A stretch of DNA of 64,000 nucleotides, taken from contig WNNJ02000107.1 of assembly GCA_012934845.2 (NCBI GenBank), forward strand, positions 62,001 to 126,000. Reading direction: 5' to 3'. Under the pieces are notes generated by a model. The model saw only the letters and a program-made list of their open reading frames with translations, was not told the origin of the DNA and did not search any database. The number at the start of each line of letters is the position of its first letter. Positions within the stretch are counted from its first letter, which is position 1. The DNA comes from Pomphorhynchus laevis. Taxonomy: Eukaryota; Acanthocephala; Palaeacanthocephala; Echinorhynchida; Pomphorhynchidae. A program made the position numbers and the translations under genes. This document shows positions 32,090 through 44,402 of the stretch, piece after piece.

Positions 32090-33600
32090 TCCTCATTGAG
32101 AACAGAATTCGAGTTAAATTTTTTATGCGGGTTATTCGCATAATAATATACATGAAGTATTATTAAATGTGTAATAATGCACTTGGATAAATGACCTACC
32201 TGTAAAAACAATGTACTTGGATAAATGACCTACCTGTAAATTCCTGCTTTTAAAAAAACAGTTAAAATTCGACAAAATTGCTTACAGTCAGAAAGTGTTT
32301 AATTTTTTGAATATTTTTGAGATTTTTTTTTACAAAAATGGTAATAAAGCTTTCCTGCACTTACAAGCAAATTTGTCTTAACTGATAATGATATCATTTG
32401 GAATGTAGGTATTGTTGGTCTGCACTGTTTTCTTTGCCTAACTTTATGTAAGTAACTCTATGATATTCGATATTTACATGTCTACTTTTCTATCAAGTTG
32501 TTTGGTGATATCTTTATCCTCTCACAATAAAATTTCATCATTAGCTTTCCATAGAACAGGTAATTATAAGGTTAATATTATCAATAGGGAATAAGTCATA
32601 TTAACCTATTATTAGTAGCGTTAGATTTTCTGATTTATTCTAGCTTATTTAGTAACAGGTCATACAGAGTTCCACTGTTTTATAAAACTATTCACGTTAT
32701 CACTATTTCCATAAATTGATTATTAAATAAGAGCTTTAAAAATAATTTATTGATAGTAGTAATTTAAATACTTTCGTCTTACTTCCATGATCAATAAATT
32801 CAATTGATAGACATGCTATATGTGCTAAATAAGATAATTTCTATTGCTAAGACAACGTGTTGGTTAGACACGATGACAATTTTCAATACCTTTCCTTGAA
32901 AAGACTGGATATAATGTAAAATTCATTATTTAACTCATTTTATATAGAAATAATTTATGTCATTTAAGAAATGAATTGGATTTTTAAGAAATAAATATTT
33001 GTACTTTTAATAAAAAAATACAAACAACTAAAATAACCATATTTTTCTACGTTAGAAAGACAAAAATATAACTCACAGCAAACACAGCTCACTTAATATC
33101 TTTGCTAAGTGTTATATACATTTTTAACCTCTACCTGAAAATTTTCATGCAACTTACGCTTTTTAAGCTTGTACAAACAAAATTTCAAAGAGTTTCGACT
33201 TTCAAATGAAAAATAGTAAAGTAAACGAAAACAAATAAAAAAGTAGTAAAAACATAAAGTAAAAAATGCATAAAGAACTAACAACTTGCTTCAAACTGAT
33301 TACAGTACAGAAAAAATATGATGACCATTGCATAATTAGAAAAAGAATTAAACAGTTTGAAAAATCAAAATTTATAAATAATTAATCGTAAATGAATTAA
33401 TAATTAATGAATAATAATTCATTAATTAATAATTAATGAATTAATAATTCATTAATAAATTACTTAATTATTAAAGAAATAAATTAAAAATGTTTATATG
33501 TTAAAACAGAAAAATAAATCTGTATAAATCTGTTTAATATTTTATAAATTAAATATATTTTATCACAAATCCGTACCGGTTATTATGTTGATCCCGCAAC
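32090..33600. other. No gene seen; one short tandem duplication
   Basis: ACTTGGATAAATGACCTACC occurs twice at about 32181 and 32217, a 36-bp period. Otherwise AT-rich. Confidence 0.5.
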
Positions 33601-33607
33601 TTTTCAA

Positions 33608-34162
33608 TGACCAACTGCTATAGTACGGACGTTTCTCTTCAACAAAACTTGTTCCTCAATAGTGGATTCAGTAAATATCGTCAGTTTTGTTATTCTCCGT
33701 AATTCTTATAATATCCATAATATTATTACTAAAATAATAATTTCCACGATTTAATTGTTAACATAAATGTTCCAAAATTATCTAAATCCAAATCACCTAG
33801 TCAATTATGATGATAGCAATCGTATGTTGCTTTTTAATAAAGCAATCTTCTAAAAAGTGATTCCCGCTATTAATTGTGCGATTTGGATTTTTGATATTTT
33901 CGGAAGATTCCATTTAAAAATTAACTCAAAGAAATATGAATTTAAGAGGTAATATGTATATTTGCGGACGTTATAATAATGTAGAACCACAGAATTGGCG
34001 ATATATGCAAAATAAACTGTCAAGGGTAAAGTTTGTTCGATTGAAAATGTACGCATTATAGCGGTTGATCCAGTATATTAGCTGCACTCTATTGTAATTA
34101 AGTGATTTGCATTCATTGATTCAATTTTGCTGGACTTATATCGTCCGTTGAGATCAGCATCT
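33608..34162. repeat. Segmental duplication, copy 1 (partner 48329-48882)
   Basis: About 555 bp nearly identical to 48329-48882 with no indel for most of its length and only a handful of substitutions. Both copies carry a 68-codon minus-strand frame (MRTFSIEQTLPLTVY start) differing by one residue. The frame has no recognised domain, and its conservation may simply reflect recent duplication. Confidence 0.9.
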
Positions 34163-34490
34163 AATTCACATTTAACAAAATATTTCATTGTCAAGACGAT
34201 CTTTGAAAGTGATAACTTATATGTATATATATCAGCGAGGGGACCGACAAATGCGGTCAATTATAACTTCGATTATTCGAAGTTATCTTTATATCTTCAT
34301 TATCTTTATATTTTTATCTCTTAGATATCTTTATCCTATTTTGTTAAATGTGAATTCACATGGATAACAATTAAAGTGATTTAAACTTGATGTTATTAAC
34401 GTGGCAGTTAATTATTCTATATTTTGTAATGCTGGTATTGTGAATTTGGACGAGTAGGAGTGTATTCCAAGCATAAGTCCAAGCATAGCT
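34163..34490. repeat. Block rearranged between the two duplication copies
   Basis: 34165-34277 matches 49089-49202 in direct order, but 34350-34480 matches 48970-49085 in reverse. The palindrome GTGAATTCAC lies at the switch point in both loci, and AATTCACATTTAACAAAAT occurs here twice in opposite directions (about 34163 and 34345). Confidence 0.75.
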
Positions 34491-34499
34491 GATTATATA

Positions 34500-34940
34500 A
34501 ATATAATCAGCATAATTACATTCCGGATTTCAGTTCCGCTCGCTTCGTTCGCGGAAAATCTTTTTCACCAAGATTAATATTATTAATATTATTAATATTA
34601 TTAATATTAATAATATCGTGATATATATATTAATATATCACGATAAAATTATAATATATAATTATTAATATATCACGATACATACAATTTATTCGAATGT
34701 TCAAAATATCAATTTGAAAGAAGAACTGGCAAATATATCCGTCTGAAAGTTATTTGCTGTATTGCAAGAGCATTAAACAATCAGATATATTCTAATAATT
34801 ACGTCAACAACTGAATACCATGCGGTGTACCATAAATTGTACCATTAATGGTGTACCAAAATTCTTTCAAATGTTGCGCCTGTAATGGACAATTTTCCAA
34901 GTGCAAGAATTGTAAATGTGTGAAGGCCAAAAAAGTTTCA
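34500..34940. other. AT palindromes and a Cys-rich scrap
   Basis: ATTAATATT runs and an ATCGTGATATATATATTAAT palindrome fill 34575-34680. Near 34875-34940 the plus strand encodes a cysteine-rich scrap (CCACNGQFSKCKNCKCVKAK), possibly transposon-derived. Confidence 0.4.
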
Positions 34941-35502
34941 AGTTAATCGCAGTTTGATGTGAATTCAATCGCTATCATCATTTTTAGTGATTTATACATG
35001 AATATTCATTTTAAGGTAGGAACAGCATAAGGTAAAAACAGCAACTTTCGAAATTTGGACTATTATATTTTGGGTTCCGTATTTAATGTCAAATCATATA
35101 AGAAAAATAATTGTTGTTTGCATCCGAGAAAATATTTATTATATCATTAAACTATAGGGAATGGTTTGATATTTTATTAAACTATAGGCAAATAAAATAT
35201 ATTTCAGGCTAACAAGATAATATGCATTTCAAAACATCATAAAAGTATTTTAGTCGATATTGAAAGTTACATTATATGATAAAGTGTTCAATTCCTCGAA
35301 AGTTGATCAATATCCTTCAAAATCTAGAAGCATATATGGAAGCAATTGAAGATGAAAAGCAATGAGAAATGTTGTTATCCTCAGAATTTACAAATTCAGT
35401 TTCCAGAACGTTTGTACATGTTGATACGAAAGTTACAACATTTTAAAATATTCACAGATATAAACTCTCTATGCAAAAAGATGTTTGATAGCGTAGTGAT
35501 TC
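34941..35502. repeat. Segmental duplication, copy B of 8724-9276
   Basis: Same order and direction as 8724-9276, including the reverse-strand codons for the receptor's last 35 or so residues. It stops before helix 7, so it is a fragment pseudogene of that exon. One 18-bp tandem insertion (near 35020) distinguishes it. Confidence 0.85.
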
Positions 35503-35689
35503 TAGATTATGAGTGCATATATGTTCATTTATTTTATTAAAACTAAGACTTTTGCAATCGCATTCAGTTTCTATAATGTTTCTAATATTATCATTTCATT
35601 TGATTTCAATTCTTTATTATAATTAAAATTTTCCGTACTAATAACGGTAACAACCTATACCTTATTTTAGGAATATATTTACTTAAATC

Positions 35690-37155
35690 TGAAATGTTGA
35701 GCATTCAATTGAACTTATTGCGATTACAAATATTGCAGATGTATTCCGTTTTATGCGAACGGAATTTCATAGTTCTTTGTGATCACACCTCGCTTATCTT
35801 CATATTTGGACAAAAACAAGAAACATCAAAAACAACAAATGGTACGTTGGATACATTTATTAGTCAGTACAACTACAAGATAAAGTATACTACGGGAACG
35901 ATGTCCTTTTAAGAGTTCACGTCTGCGATCAAGAATATGCAAGTGACGTACCAGACTAATATATTAGTAAAGAGGCGTAAACAAATCACATATTAATATG
36001 GATTCACTAAAACACGAAGCACAAAATGATCCCTTGTTATCAAAAATACTTTGTTAAGTACGACATGGATGGTCATCCAATGAAATCAAGGAAATAATGG
36101 CATTTCACATGTCAAAACATACCTTACAACCCACAGTGTAATGGACGCTTAAAATTCTATGTGACAATGGACCCTAATTTTGTTCACATTCATTTGAACT
36201 GTATTGCAAAAATAATGACGTTCAACATGTTCAAACGGCACCTTACAACCCACAGTGTAAAGGACTAGCTGAAAGCTTTATCCGCACCTTCAAGTAAATA
36301 TGTTTAAGTCACGATGAACTATTAGACAAAAGAAGAATTCACCAATTTCACTTAGATGCAGAAATTTTGCTTACGTACAGAAATTACATGCAGAATTCGA
36401 CAACCATGAAAGAGCCTTCGAAAATGACGATGGTGCGCTGTCTACCAGTATTTTCGATTAAATAAGTGAACAATCAAAAGGAAAAAACACAAGAGGGAAG
36501 TCAAATACAGAAACAATATAAAAACAATAAAGCTAAGTATCATGAATTTGTATCTGATCAGAAAGTTTGGACATGTAGCGTTAGTGAAAATAAAGATTGA
36601 ACTGTCATAACAATTTTGGATATGACATCCAAAATAAGACATCCAATTTTGGAATGACAATCTTCCCGTAAAGTACTGATGTTACCTCGATTTATAAACA
36701 AGGAAATATAATTAGGTCAAGATAAAGCTATTGGGGTGATCCACTAACAACGTTATCACCTAGCGAAACATATATAGAACAAAAGTAAAATCGAAATTAT
36801 ACCACCGGCACAAAAAAAGAAGTAGATTCTATCGACGACCGACATATGGAAAAAAATCGAGATATCTCAGAGAACCCAGCTATAATGATGACAACCCCTA
36901 TGAATCTAGTAGGATCACGATGATGACGAGAAAGAATGACACTGGGGAATTACAAAGGTACAATCTGCGGGATCAACTACAGTCTGGACGTTTCTGTAGA
37001 AAGAAGGAAATGTAATGAATTGGTTGTTGCATTCATACGTAGCGTTAACGCTTACAATCGAACATAAGGTGAATTGCTGTATATTTTTACAACAGTCCAT
37101 CAATGGCTTTGATGAACGGGATGCATATAAGATAACATCTAAAACGATCATGTAA
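35690..37155 (+). mobile_element. Ty3/gypsy fossil (RNase H and integrase)
   Basis: The plus strand begins with an RNase H segment (LCDHTSLIFIFGQKQ near 35785) ending in YNYKIKYTTG, then shows an integrase core (LCDNGP and TAPYNPQCKGLAESF near 36170-36290) and a post-integrase tail. The copy is old with many breaks and an internal partial duplication in the integrase. No terminal repeats were found. Family placement rests on the RNase H then integrase order and the TAPYxPQ motif. Confidence 0.75.
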
Positions 37156-37159
37156 TAGG

Positions 37160-38640
37160 CAGTGGCGTGTACGTTTTCGTAATCTAAGAAAAACTTTCAA
37201 GATATCTGTTACAATTCGTACCCGCAATAATCTTTGATGAATCCTTTAAAAATTTTATTCTTTTTAAATGTTAATGTTCTATAATATATTACTGTTTTTT
37301 CTTGAGTGACTTTCGATAATTCATTATATACAAGGTTTTTTAACGTAGAAGTTTCTTGCATTTTATTTTGCTAGGTTTTATTTCAGTATTTCGTTAACTG
37401 ACTTGATGGACAATACATAAAAATTTTGACATTTTTTATTATTAAGGATTAGCATATTAATTTTATCCTACGAATATGTCCTTATGATAAACAACGAATG
37501 CACCGATTGAACATTTCCAGTCTAAATTAAACACGACTATAAATAAATTGAACACGACTAACAGTCGATTAACACGCCCATAAATTTTATCTAATAAACG
37601 TAATATTAATTTAGGACAGCTTTTTCTTTAAATTAGAATGTGACTAGATAAGAACGTAAAATTGGTAATCTCTTTATGAAAATTGATTTTCTTCTCTTTC
37701 TATAATTTAAAATAACGAAAAATTCGATACGTATGCGATTCTAAAAAATTTAAGTGTATATATGATCATATTAGAATGCAACGTAGTAGATTATCATCCC
37801 TGGAAGAATTTCAACTATAAATAATTAAAATTAACATTTCATCGATGACTTATACTATTAGTTATAATTCTAATATTATTATATTATTAAATATTAAGCG
37901 CGCCGAGATGGTAAATTCACTAAAATTATTACATCTTAGCTATTTTCTAATTCTACAATGTTTATTGTGTACTCATTAAAAAATTTAAAGTTGTAATTTG
38001 GTTATAGATATTACTAGTCCAAAAATTGTATTACAAATGCAATCTTTTGTTTGCTATTTCTTAATTCTATTCAATAATTATACTGAGAATATTGAATATG
38101 CTCAAAAGCTATTCAGTAGCATAAAGTTTTAATAAAAATTCATAACTGATGTTCCTTTACTTCTATTGTAGTTTGGAACTACTTTGAACAATCCAAATTA
38201 TATAATTTTGTTATTTCCAATCTTCTATGTTGTCCTGATATCATGATAATATTTTATTATTTTAGTATATTGTTTAAAATTTAGAAAATTAACTATTTGA
38301 ATAATCGATTGATCAAGTTAAGGACTTTCATCCGTAAAATCTTCAGTAACTTCAAAAATTGTTCTTAGTGTTTCTTTTATGCACAATGGACTTGAAGTTC
38401 AAGCTCATTGATATCTTTTAATTGGTAATAATTCAAAATTCGGTAGCTAATTTACAAATCATTATATAAATGATTATGCAATAAGTTGACTATCTGCTAT
38501 CCCACGTATCTGTGAATGGTTTAATTCTGCAAATTATTATTGTAGTTGGTCTTTTGCAGTCTAGAGGTCAATAAATAACGAATTCACTGATTGAACATTT
38601 CCAGGCTAAATTAAACACGACTATAAATACTTTTAGAATA
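37160..38640. other. No gene seen; one direct repeat pair
   Basis: About 68 bp (GATTGAACATTTCCAG, then AAATTAAACACGACTATAAA) occurs at about 37500-37560 and again at 38580-38640, the second leading into the hammerhead palindrome. Confidence 0.5.
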
Positions 38641-38652
38641 AATTTTTAATTA

Positions 38653-38827
38653 TCCAGGAACTATCAGGTATAGTTAAACGACAGCAAAAGTTATTTTGAT
38701 ATTTCGCTAGTTACTACTTGCATCTTCAGAAAATGAAGAATCTATTAGTATCTAAAGATGCTAGTAGTTGCTAGCAAAATATCAAAATTATGTTTGTTGT
38801 CGTCCAACTATACCTGATAGTTTCTGG
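38653..38827. mobile_element. Palindromic element with hammerhead arms, second copy
   Basis: Ends TCCAGGAACTATCAGGTATA (38653) and TATACCTGATAGTTTCTGGA (to 38827) are inverted. The left arm has an intact minus-strand hammerhead core. In the right arm both core boxes are changed (CTAAAGA and AAAA). The layout is the same as at 20.2 kb, but the outer sequences are different. Confidence 0.65.
38698..38729 (-). ncRNA. Hammerhead ribozyme-like motif
   Basis: Minus strand: CTGAAGA, then GCAAGTAGTAACTAGC (stem II with a mismatch), then GAAATATC. The arm copy on the plus strand (38754-38788) is degenerate. Confidence 0.45.
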
Positions 38828-39085
38828 AAATTAAAAAAATTAAATACAAATCAGCATGGATATATTTCTAATAATGCTTTTTGATTTTTTTCCTAATAGT
38901 AGTGGTTTTAACTAAAAAATGTATAACTAAATGTTTTTTGACATAATAAACTTGTGCTAGAATTGTAATATCAAACATGACGAATATCAATAAATTTAAA
39001 TTATTCCACAATAGCTTAACGAAACTTTTTCAAGTTGTTTTAATCGTCTTTGGCCTACAAAATTTTACTATTGTATAAATATATC

Positions 39086-39114
39086 GAATTGGTTGTTGAT
39101 GCAACAACCAATTC
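39086..39114. repeat. Perfect 13-bp hairpin
   Basis: GAATTGGTTGTTG and its exact inverse around ATG. Confidence 0.8.
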
Positions 39115-39436
39115 TAATTTGAAATCCAGATGCACGAATCGAATATGACACATATCACGCTTATGATATGCTGATTTTATTCGTTAGTTCAGTTATCTGG
39201 TTATAAATGCGTTTATGCTTTTATGCTTTCCTATATGCAATCGCCTCAAAATTATTAAATGCTGTTGGACCGTCGCCAGGCAGGTGAAATTACATTTGGA
39301 GCAAGTGAAAAGTTTTTGACCTCATTGTTCTTTCAAGATACATTACACGCTTCCGTTGTTCGAGATATTCGAAAATTCCTTCAGCATACTTGGAATGGTA
39401 AGATATTTCTATATTGTTAAAAATACAGGCATTCCA

Positions 39437-39751
39437 TAGTATTTTCGTTTGCAGTCCCTACAAACGAAAATATTAAATGAACAAATGTTTTCGCAATAAC
39501 AATATATATAACAATATATAACAATATATATTGTTTCATAATATATATATATTTCATAATATTAATTTTATATAACATAAATTATGTTTGCGATCTTTTG
39601 TTTAAAATGTTTTGGTTTCCTCTATTTTGTTACTTTGTCTTTATTTTTATTGCTTTGTTATGAATAGCACTTTTGTTGTCCCTACAAATATGTCCTTAAT
39701 AGTATTTTCGTTTGCGGTCCCTACAAACGAAAATGTTAAATGAACAAATGT
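39437..39751. repeat. Two direct 53-bp repeats, each a hairpin
   Basis: Units at 39437-39489 and 39699-39751 read TAGTATTTTCGTTTGC, then TCCCTACAAACGAAAAT. The inner ATTTTCGTTTG and CAAACGAAAAT form an 11-bp hairpin in each. Confidence 0.8.
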
Positions 39752-39835
39752 TAGCAACGATTATGATTCCAGCATCAATGTGCAAACCGACAAGAAACTT
39801 TATTTATGTGATTTTTTTCATTTTATGTTAATTTT

Positions 39836-39867
39836 CTGAAGATGCTAGTAGTTACTAGCGAAATATC
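39836..39867 (+). ncRNA. Hammerhead ribozyme-like motif (best stem of this family)
   Basis: Plus strand: CTGAAGA, T, GCTAGT-AGTT-ACTAGC (6-bp stem II, 4-nt loop), GAAATATC. The downstream sequence to 39915 (TTTAACTATACCTGATA, then TCCTGGAAAT) is the same as the right arm at 38.8 kb, so this is a half-palindrome of that element. Confidence 0.55.
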
Positions 39868-39919
39868 AAAATAATTTTTGTTGTCGTTTAACTATACCTG
39901 ATATCTCCTGGAAATAAAA

Positions 39920-41595
39920 AAATTAAATACAGATCAGGATGCATATATTTCTAACTTTTAGAATATTAAACAAAAATAAAGTTGTTTATTTATTTACTGT
40001 TATATTCTTTAAATTCGACCAAATTAAATTTATATTTAATTTCGAAAAAACTTTTTTTATCAGAATTGATATTTATTAATTTGTATGGGATATGATGTAA
40101 TATTTAGCGTTAGTATTGAGTTTATTAGAAAAACCAACAATTGAGCAATTTTAGTGAGTCAAATAATTCACACATTTTTGATATTCATTTATAATAATTC
40201 ATTGCTGATATTCATTTATCAGCATTAATTAAGGTATTTTTATAAACACACACTTTATAAGCGACTAATCATTTTTATGTGTAGAAATGTTTATGATAAT
40301 CCTATGTAATTGACGATGTTTTTATCTTACAGTTGCAGCTTCCTGAACTTTAAAAAACAAGGAACGTTGTCGAGCTCGATAAAACGTATATTAAAATCTA
40401 TATCAATCATGTATATGACTAATACGTGTATATTAATATGTGTATACACGTATACATGTCTCATATATATTAATTATAGTCATTTAGATGACTATATAGT
40501 CATTTTCTAATTCATTTTATAGTTCACCTTTTGAACGAGCGTTCATCAATTGTATTGCTTAGTTGAGTAAGAGCAACAAAAAGAAGAAACGTCACTTATT
40601 TTGTAAGAATTTATTTATTTTGTAAGAAATTTATTTGTGTAAGAAAACAAAATATTTATTTTGTAAGACACGGTACGTTTATTTGTGTTGTACCAAAGTA
40701 TTAATAAATTCACAATTTTTGATATCTTAAAATGCAATCTCTTCTCAGTTTAGATTATCAACAGTTCAGGCAATCATTACTATAATTTAATAATCACTCG
40801 CATATCTTCCACAAATGATTTACACTGGCTTTGTTGTTTATAATTAAAAGTCGACAGAAATTATTAATTTTCCTTTATTTTGCATTATCTTTTTAATTTC
40901 ATTGTAAAATACTCGGATGTTGAGTGTTTAAATACTTGGAATAAATACTAAAGTATGTAGTATTTATATAATTATTTATATACACAAATACAGAATTAAT
41001 AATTCTTTAATGTTTAGTTAAAATAGCAAAATTTCTTACCTGTATTTATTATGTAGGTAAGAAAATGACTGTAGACATTGCTGTATTTTCTTTACGTTAA
41101 ACTTTATGTTGGACTTTGGAAAGTTCAACATTTGATTAAGATTATTTTTGATTAATAATGAAGTTGTGGTTGCGCACAACTTCAACGAATATTAATTTAT
41201 TTATATCGTGCCACAATCGGAAAAAAATTTCAGCTCACAGATGCAATCAAGTACAATTATCAAACGATAAGTTGGATATTTCATATTTTTTGATATCCAT
41301 GTCGTTCTACTAATATTGATGGCAACAAATAAGCGTTAAGAGGACAATTTAGACAAAAATAATTTTACTAAGGCTGTACACTTTATACTCCTTTAAAAGG
41401 TTCTAAAAAACTTGTAATTCTGAAGAAGATATCAGGAGCTGTCAAATATAATGTAACGTTTTGAAATAAGACCTTTTTCTTAAACACTTTCTTTGTTCCT
41501 GAAATGTAGAAAGAAATAGATATGTTTATAAAGAAAATAAATATTTTCATAATATTTATAAGTATCTTTAAACGTGAATAATTAAAAACAATGTT
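39920..41595. other. No gene seen; one SINE-like scrap
   Basis: Near 41205-41260 the sequence GTGCCACAATCGG and CAGCTCACAGATGCAATCAA matches the tandem array at 51.9-53.1 kb. A small hairpin (AAGTTGTG/CACAACTT) lies at about 41161-41182. Otherwise AT-rich. Confidence 0.5.
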
Positions 41596-43020
41596 TTTGA
41601 TTAGTTGGCAAGTGTGAGCTCATTAGTGACGACAACGATGTTGTGAGAAGTTTCACAGCAGTCGCTCCAGACATCAAACATGTCGACCCAGCATCAGCAA
41701 TGTTACTTGGAGCACCAATCGGATGTGAGCACAGCGTGGACAAGACATTGGAAATAAAGCTGCATAAATTACAACGCATGTCTAGCCGGCTATCGCTTCT
41801 ATACGCTTACGATGCGCTGTTCCTGCTAAAAAACTGCTTCGCGATACCGAAGACGATGTTAACTCTACGCAGAGCGCCATGCTACAGGAAGCAGCTGTTG
41901 TTTGAATACGACAACGTAATTCGGTCGTCGTTGCAGTCCGTCCTCAATATTGCGCTGTCCGATGAGACATTGAACCAGGCATCACTACCGGTTGCTAACG
42001 GCGAAATCGGCATTAGGAGAGCGACGGATATTGCTCTACCGACCTTCATATCATCGGTCGCCGGGTCGCAAATACTCATAACTCGGATCATGTCAGTGCG
42101 ACTAAATGACTACTGCGGTATCAGCGAACCGACATACACTACTGCAGTGACCGAATGGCAGTCTCGAGCGGGTTTCATGCCAGTCCAACCGTCCTTCGCT
42201 ACAGAACAGAAATTCTGGGATACGCCGTTGGTTACTGTACAGGAAGCGAAGGTTTTGTCAGCTGCACTTGGCCAGGCGAGCAAAGCGTGTCTAATTGCGG
42301 TTACTGCACCTCATTCCGGGGCTTTCATTCACACACGTCCCTGTTCGTCGCTCGGCACAAGACTCGACAACTCATCACTACACATCGCCATTGCCCTGTG
42401 CCTCGGTTCCCCAGGCTGTCTGCCACATGTATGTGTCTGCGGAGCGGATGTAGACACCACCGGACGACATGGGCTCAGCTGCCATTAGTCCGTCTGCCGA
42501 CTGTCACGCCACAGCGAAGTCAAAGATATCATCAAGCGTGCACTGATGTCGGCAGAAATCCCATCGCATCTGGAGCCGAAGTCACTGGCACAACATGACG
42601 ACAGGCGGCTGGATGAATTGTCACTGACTCTATAGTCAAGTGGCAGGTGTTTGGTTTCGGACTTATCCTACCCGGACACCTTGGCACCGAGTCATCTAAA
42701 TACAGCTGTGACCGCACCGGGAGCGGTAGCCAGTGAAGCAGATGACAAGAAACGCAGCAAATACGCCTGCCTGACACCGATCTATAATTTTGTGCCGGTC
42801 GCCGTGGAAACGTTTGATGCGTTGGGCCCAGAGGCGGAAGGCCTAATGCACGAAATAGATCGGCGGATAGCAGCAGTGACCGGAGAGCGGCGGTCCACGG
42901 ATTTCCTGCTGCAGAGGCTGAGCGTTGCCATCCAACGCGGTAACGCTAGTTGCGTTCTGGGCACGGTTGAGGGGACGAGTGATAGACAAGACTTAGACAC
43001 AATTTATTATTTGTAATGTT
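41596..43020 (+). mobile_element. REL-endonuclease LINE, C-terminal half
   Basis: The protein begins mid-ORF (VGKCELISDDNDVV). It runs through LLGAPIGCEHSVD, FLLKNCFAIPK, SLPVANGEIGIRRAT, a C-rich APHSGAF and SSLGTRLDNSSLHIAIAL region, and the zinc-binding CVCGADVDTTGRHGLSCH (about 42430-42488). A stop at 42486-42488 is followed in frame by SVCRLSRHSEVKD. The restriction-like endonuclease follows with DDRRLDE where the family has KRPDG, a second stop near 42632, then SDLSYPDTLAPSHLN and the C-terminal QRLSVAIQRGNASCVLGT. So the endonuclease Pro of RPD is lost, and the element carries two stops. It is truncated 5' inside the RT, as LINEs often are. It ends at 43014, followed by an A/T-rich 3' tail. 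Confidence 0.85.
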
Positions 43021-43119
43021 TGGTTTTTTTTTCTTTAAAAAATGTTTTAAGATAAACAAAAAAAAACAAAAACAATTAAATCCAATGCCTTATTAACATT
43101 TTCCCGTGTAAATTGCGTA

Positions 43120-43450
43120 GCTGTTCAGCGAGGCAATGCTGCTTGTATACTCGAGTGCCTAAGCAATCAATCGGTTATCGATTTTTTTGAAGGATGAAAA
43201 TGCCTCAGTATTGAAGACTACAATCATAATGTAACATATTATTTTATTTATTTTATTATCTAGTTCAACGATCATTAATAAATATTAATAAAAATAGTTG
43301 GAAAATTTAATTGCTGTTTAGCAAAATTATGTCATTCAAAGAACCCATCTGTGTATCGACTGGTATATAAAGTGTTAGATCTGGCATATTTAAAGGTGCA
43401 TGTGTTTTCTAAGAAATTATAGAGTCGCATTGCCAAATGTATATGGAGTT
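43120..43450. other. No gene seen
   Basis: Between the LINE 3' end and the first duplicated block. No recognised feature. Confidence 0.35.
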
Positions 43451-43784
43451 CAATAGAGACAGTAGAGTGATAGACCGCAATATTCGTGGTTATGTGATAG
43501 TTTTAATTAAAGACAAACCTTTTTATAAATCAGTTAATTGCGACAGACTCGTTTAAATCATTAAAAAGTTATCATATTTATGATAAACTTTTGATGAACA
43601 ACGGCACGAACTTTTCCATTTCATTTGACACGTTGAAGATAGGCGATAAGTCAAGTTCTCTCAATCTAAGACAAAAAATCTTTGTTCCATCGAAGAGTGT
43701 AATTAAATCACCAAGATTGACCATTGCCATTTTGCGTATAGTTGATTAGCTTGTGGCAATATAGAAACAAAATGATCTTTTTCT
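43451..43784. repeat. Contiguous R-S block, reference copy
   Basis: R (43451-43581, 131 bp) recurs at 44247-44377. S (43588-43784, 197 bp) recurs at 45787-45983. Both recur in the same direction with no length change. Here R and S are joined; in the second set they are 1.4 kb apart. Confidence 0.9.
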
Positions 43785-43944
43785 AAATGGTTTTTCAATT
43801 TCGACAACAAATTATCGATTTATATAATTTTAAGGCAGTTTTGGTCGATTCTTTTTTCAATTTCGAAGTGTTCTAATATCAACACATCAAAACATTATTA
43901 TCATGATACATTATTATCAATATAGGAATTAAATTTTTAAAAAT

Positions 43945-44205
43945 TCAATCTCTAGGTAAGCATCCACTGCAACGACAAAAATAAAGCACTGATCTGTCTG
44001 GCTTATTCATATAAGATGGCCATTGGTTAATATGCAATATTTTTGCAGAAATGCGTTCACTGAATCCACCAAGCATCCTACTGCACTGTTCACTGTCGCA
44101 TTCCTCACGAGCACGAATTGTATACGACATATCATAGCATTGATTACATGAAATCATAAAGCATTGGCAAACTAACAAACCTACGAATATGCCTTTAAAG
44201 ATCAT
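43945..44205 (-). CDS. Small secreted cysteine-rich peptide, unknown function
   Basis: 86 codons with a complete ATG-to-stop frame. Residues 1-20 form a clear signal peptide (MIFKGIFVGLLVCQCFMISC). The mature part NQCYDMSYTIRAREECDSEQ continues to CSRMLGGFSERISAKI, and the end has FCRCSGCLPRD. Several cysteines in the mature part (about seven) could form disulfides. The frame lies between the direct repeats R and R', on the opposite strand to the LINE pieces. TTTAG just before the start could be a splice acceptor, so an upstream noncoding exon is possible. No family is recognised, and no function is claimed. Confidence 0.5.
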   Translation of the reverse strand: MIFKGIFVGLLVCQCFMISCNQCYDMSYTIRAREECDSEQCSRMLGGFSERISAKILHINQWPSYMNKPDRSVLYFCRCSGCLPRD

Positions 44206-44246
44206 TGCCTTCTAAAGATACAAAATTATATATTAAAACAGTTAAT

Positions 44247-44377
44247 CAATAGAGACAGTAGAGTGATAGACCGCAATATTCGTGGTTATGTGATAGTTTT
44301 AATTAAAAACAAACCTTTTTATAAATCAGTTAATTGCGACAGACTCGTTTAAATCATTAAAAAGTTATCATATTTAT
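44247..44377. repeat. R block, second copy
   Basis: 131 bp of R (from CAATAGAGACAGTAGAGTGA) repeated. It is followed by LINE sequence instead of S. Confidence 0.9.
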
Positions 44378-44402
44378 AGTAAATTAAATATAATAATATA
44401 AA

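Noticed and set aside
33850-34056. 68-codon frame conserved in both copies of the 555-bp duplication
   Set aside because: Conservation equals that of the surrounding DNA, so recent duplication explains it without selection.
34875-34940. Cysteine-rich string that could be a zinc-binding protein
   Set aside because: Only about 20 residues with no context. Not enough to name a protein.
41882-43000. Minus-strand frames opposite the REL LINE
   Set aside because: They are shadows of the GC-richer plus-strand coding frame and show no domain of their own.
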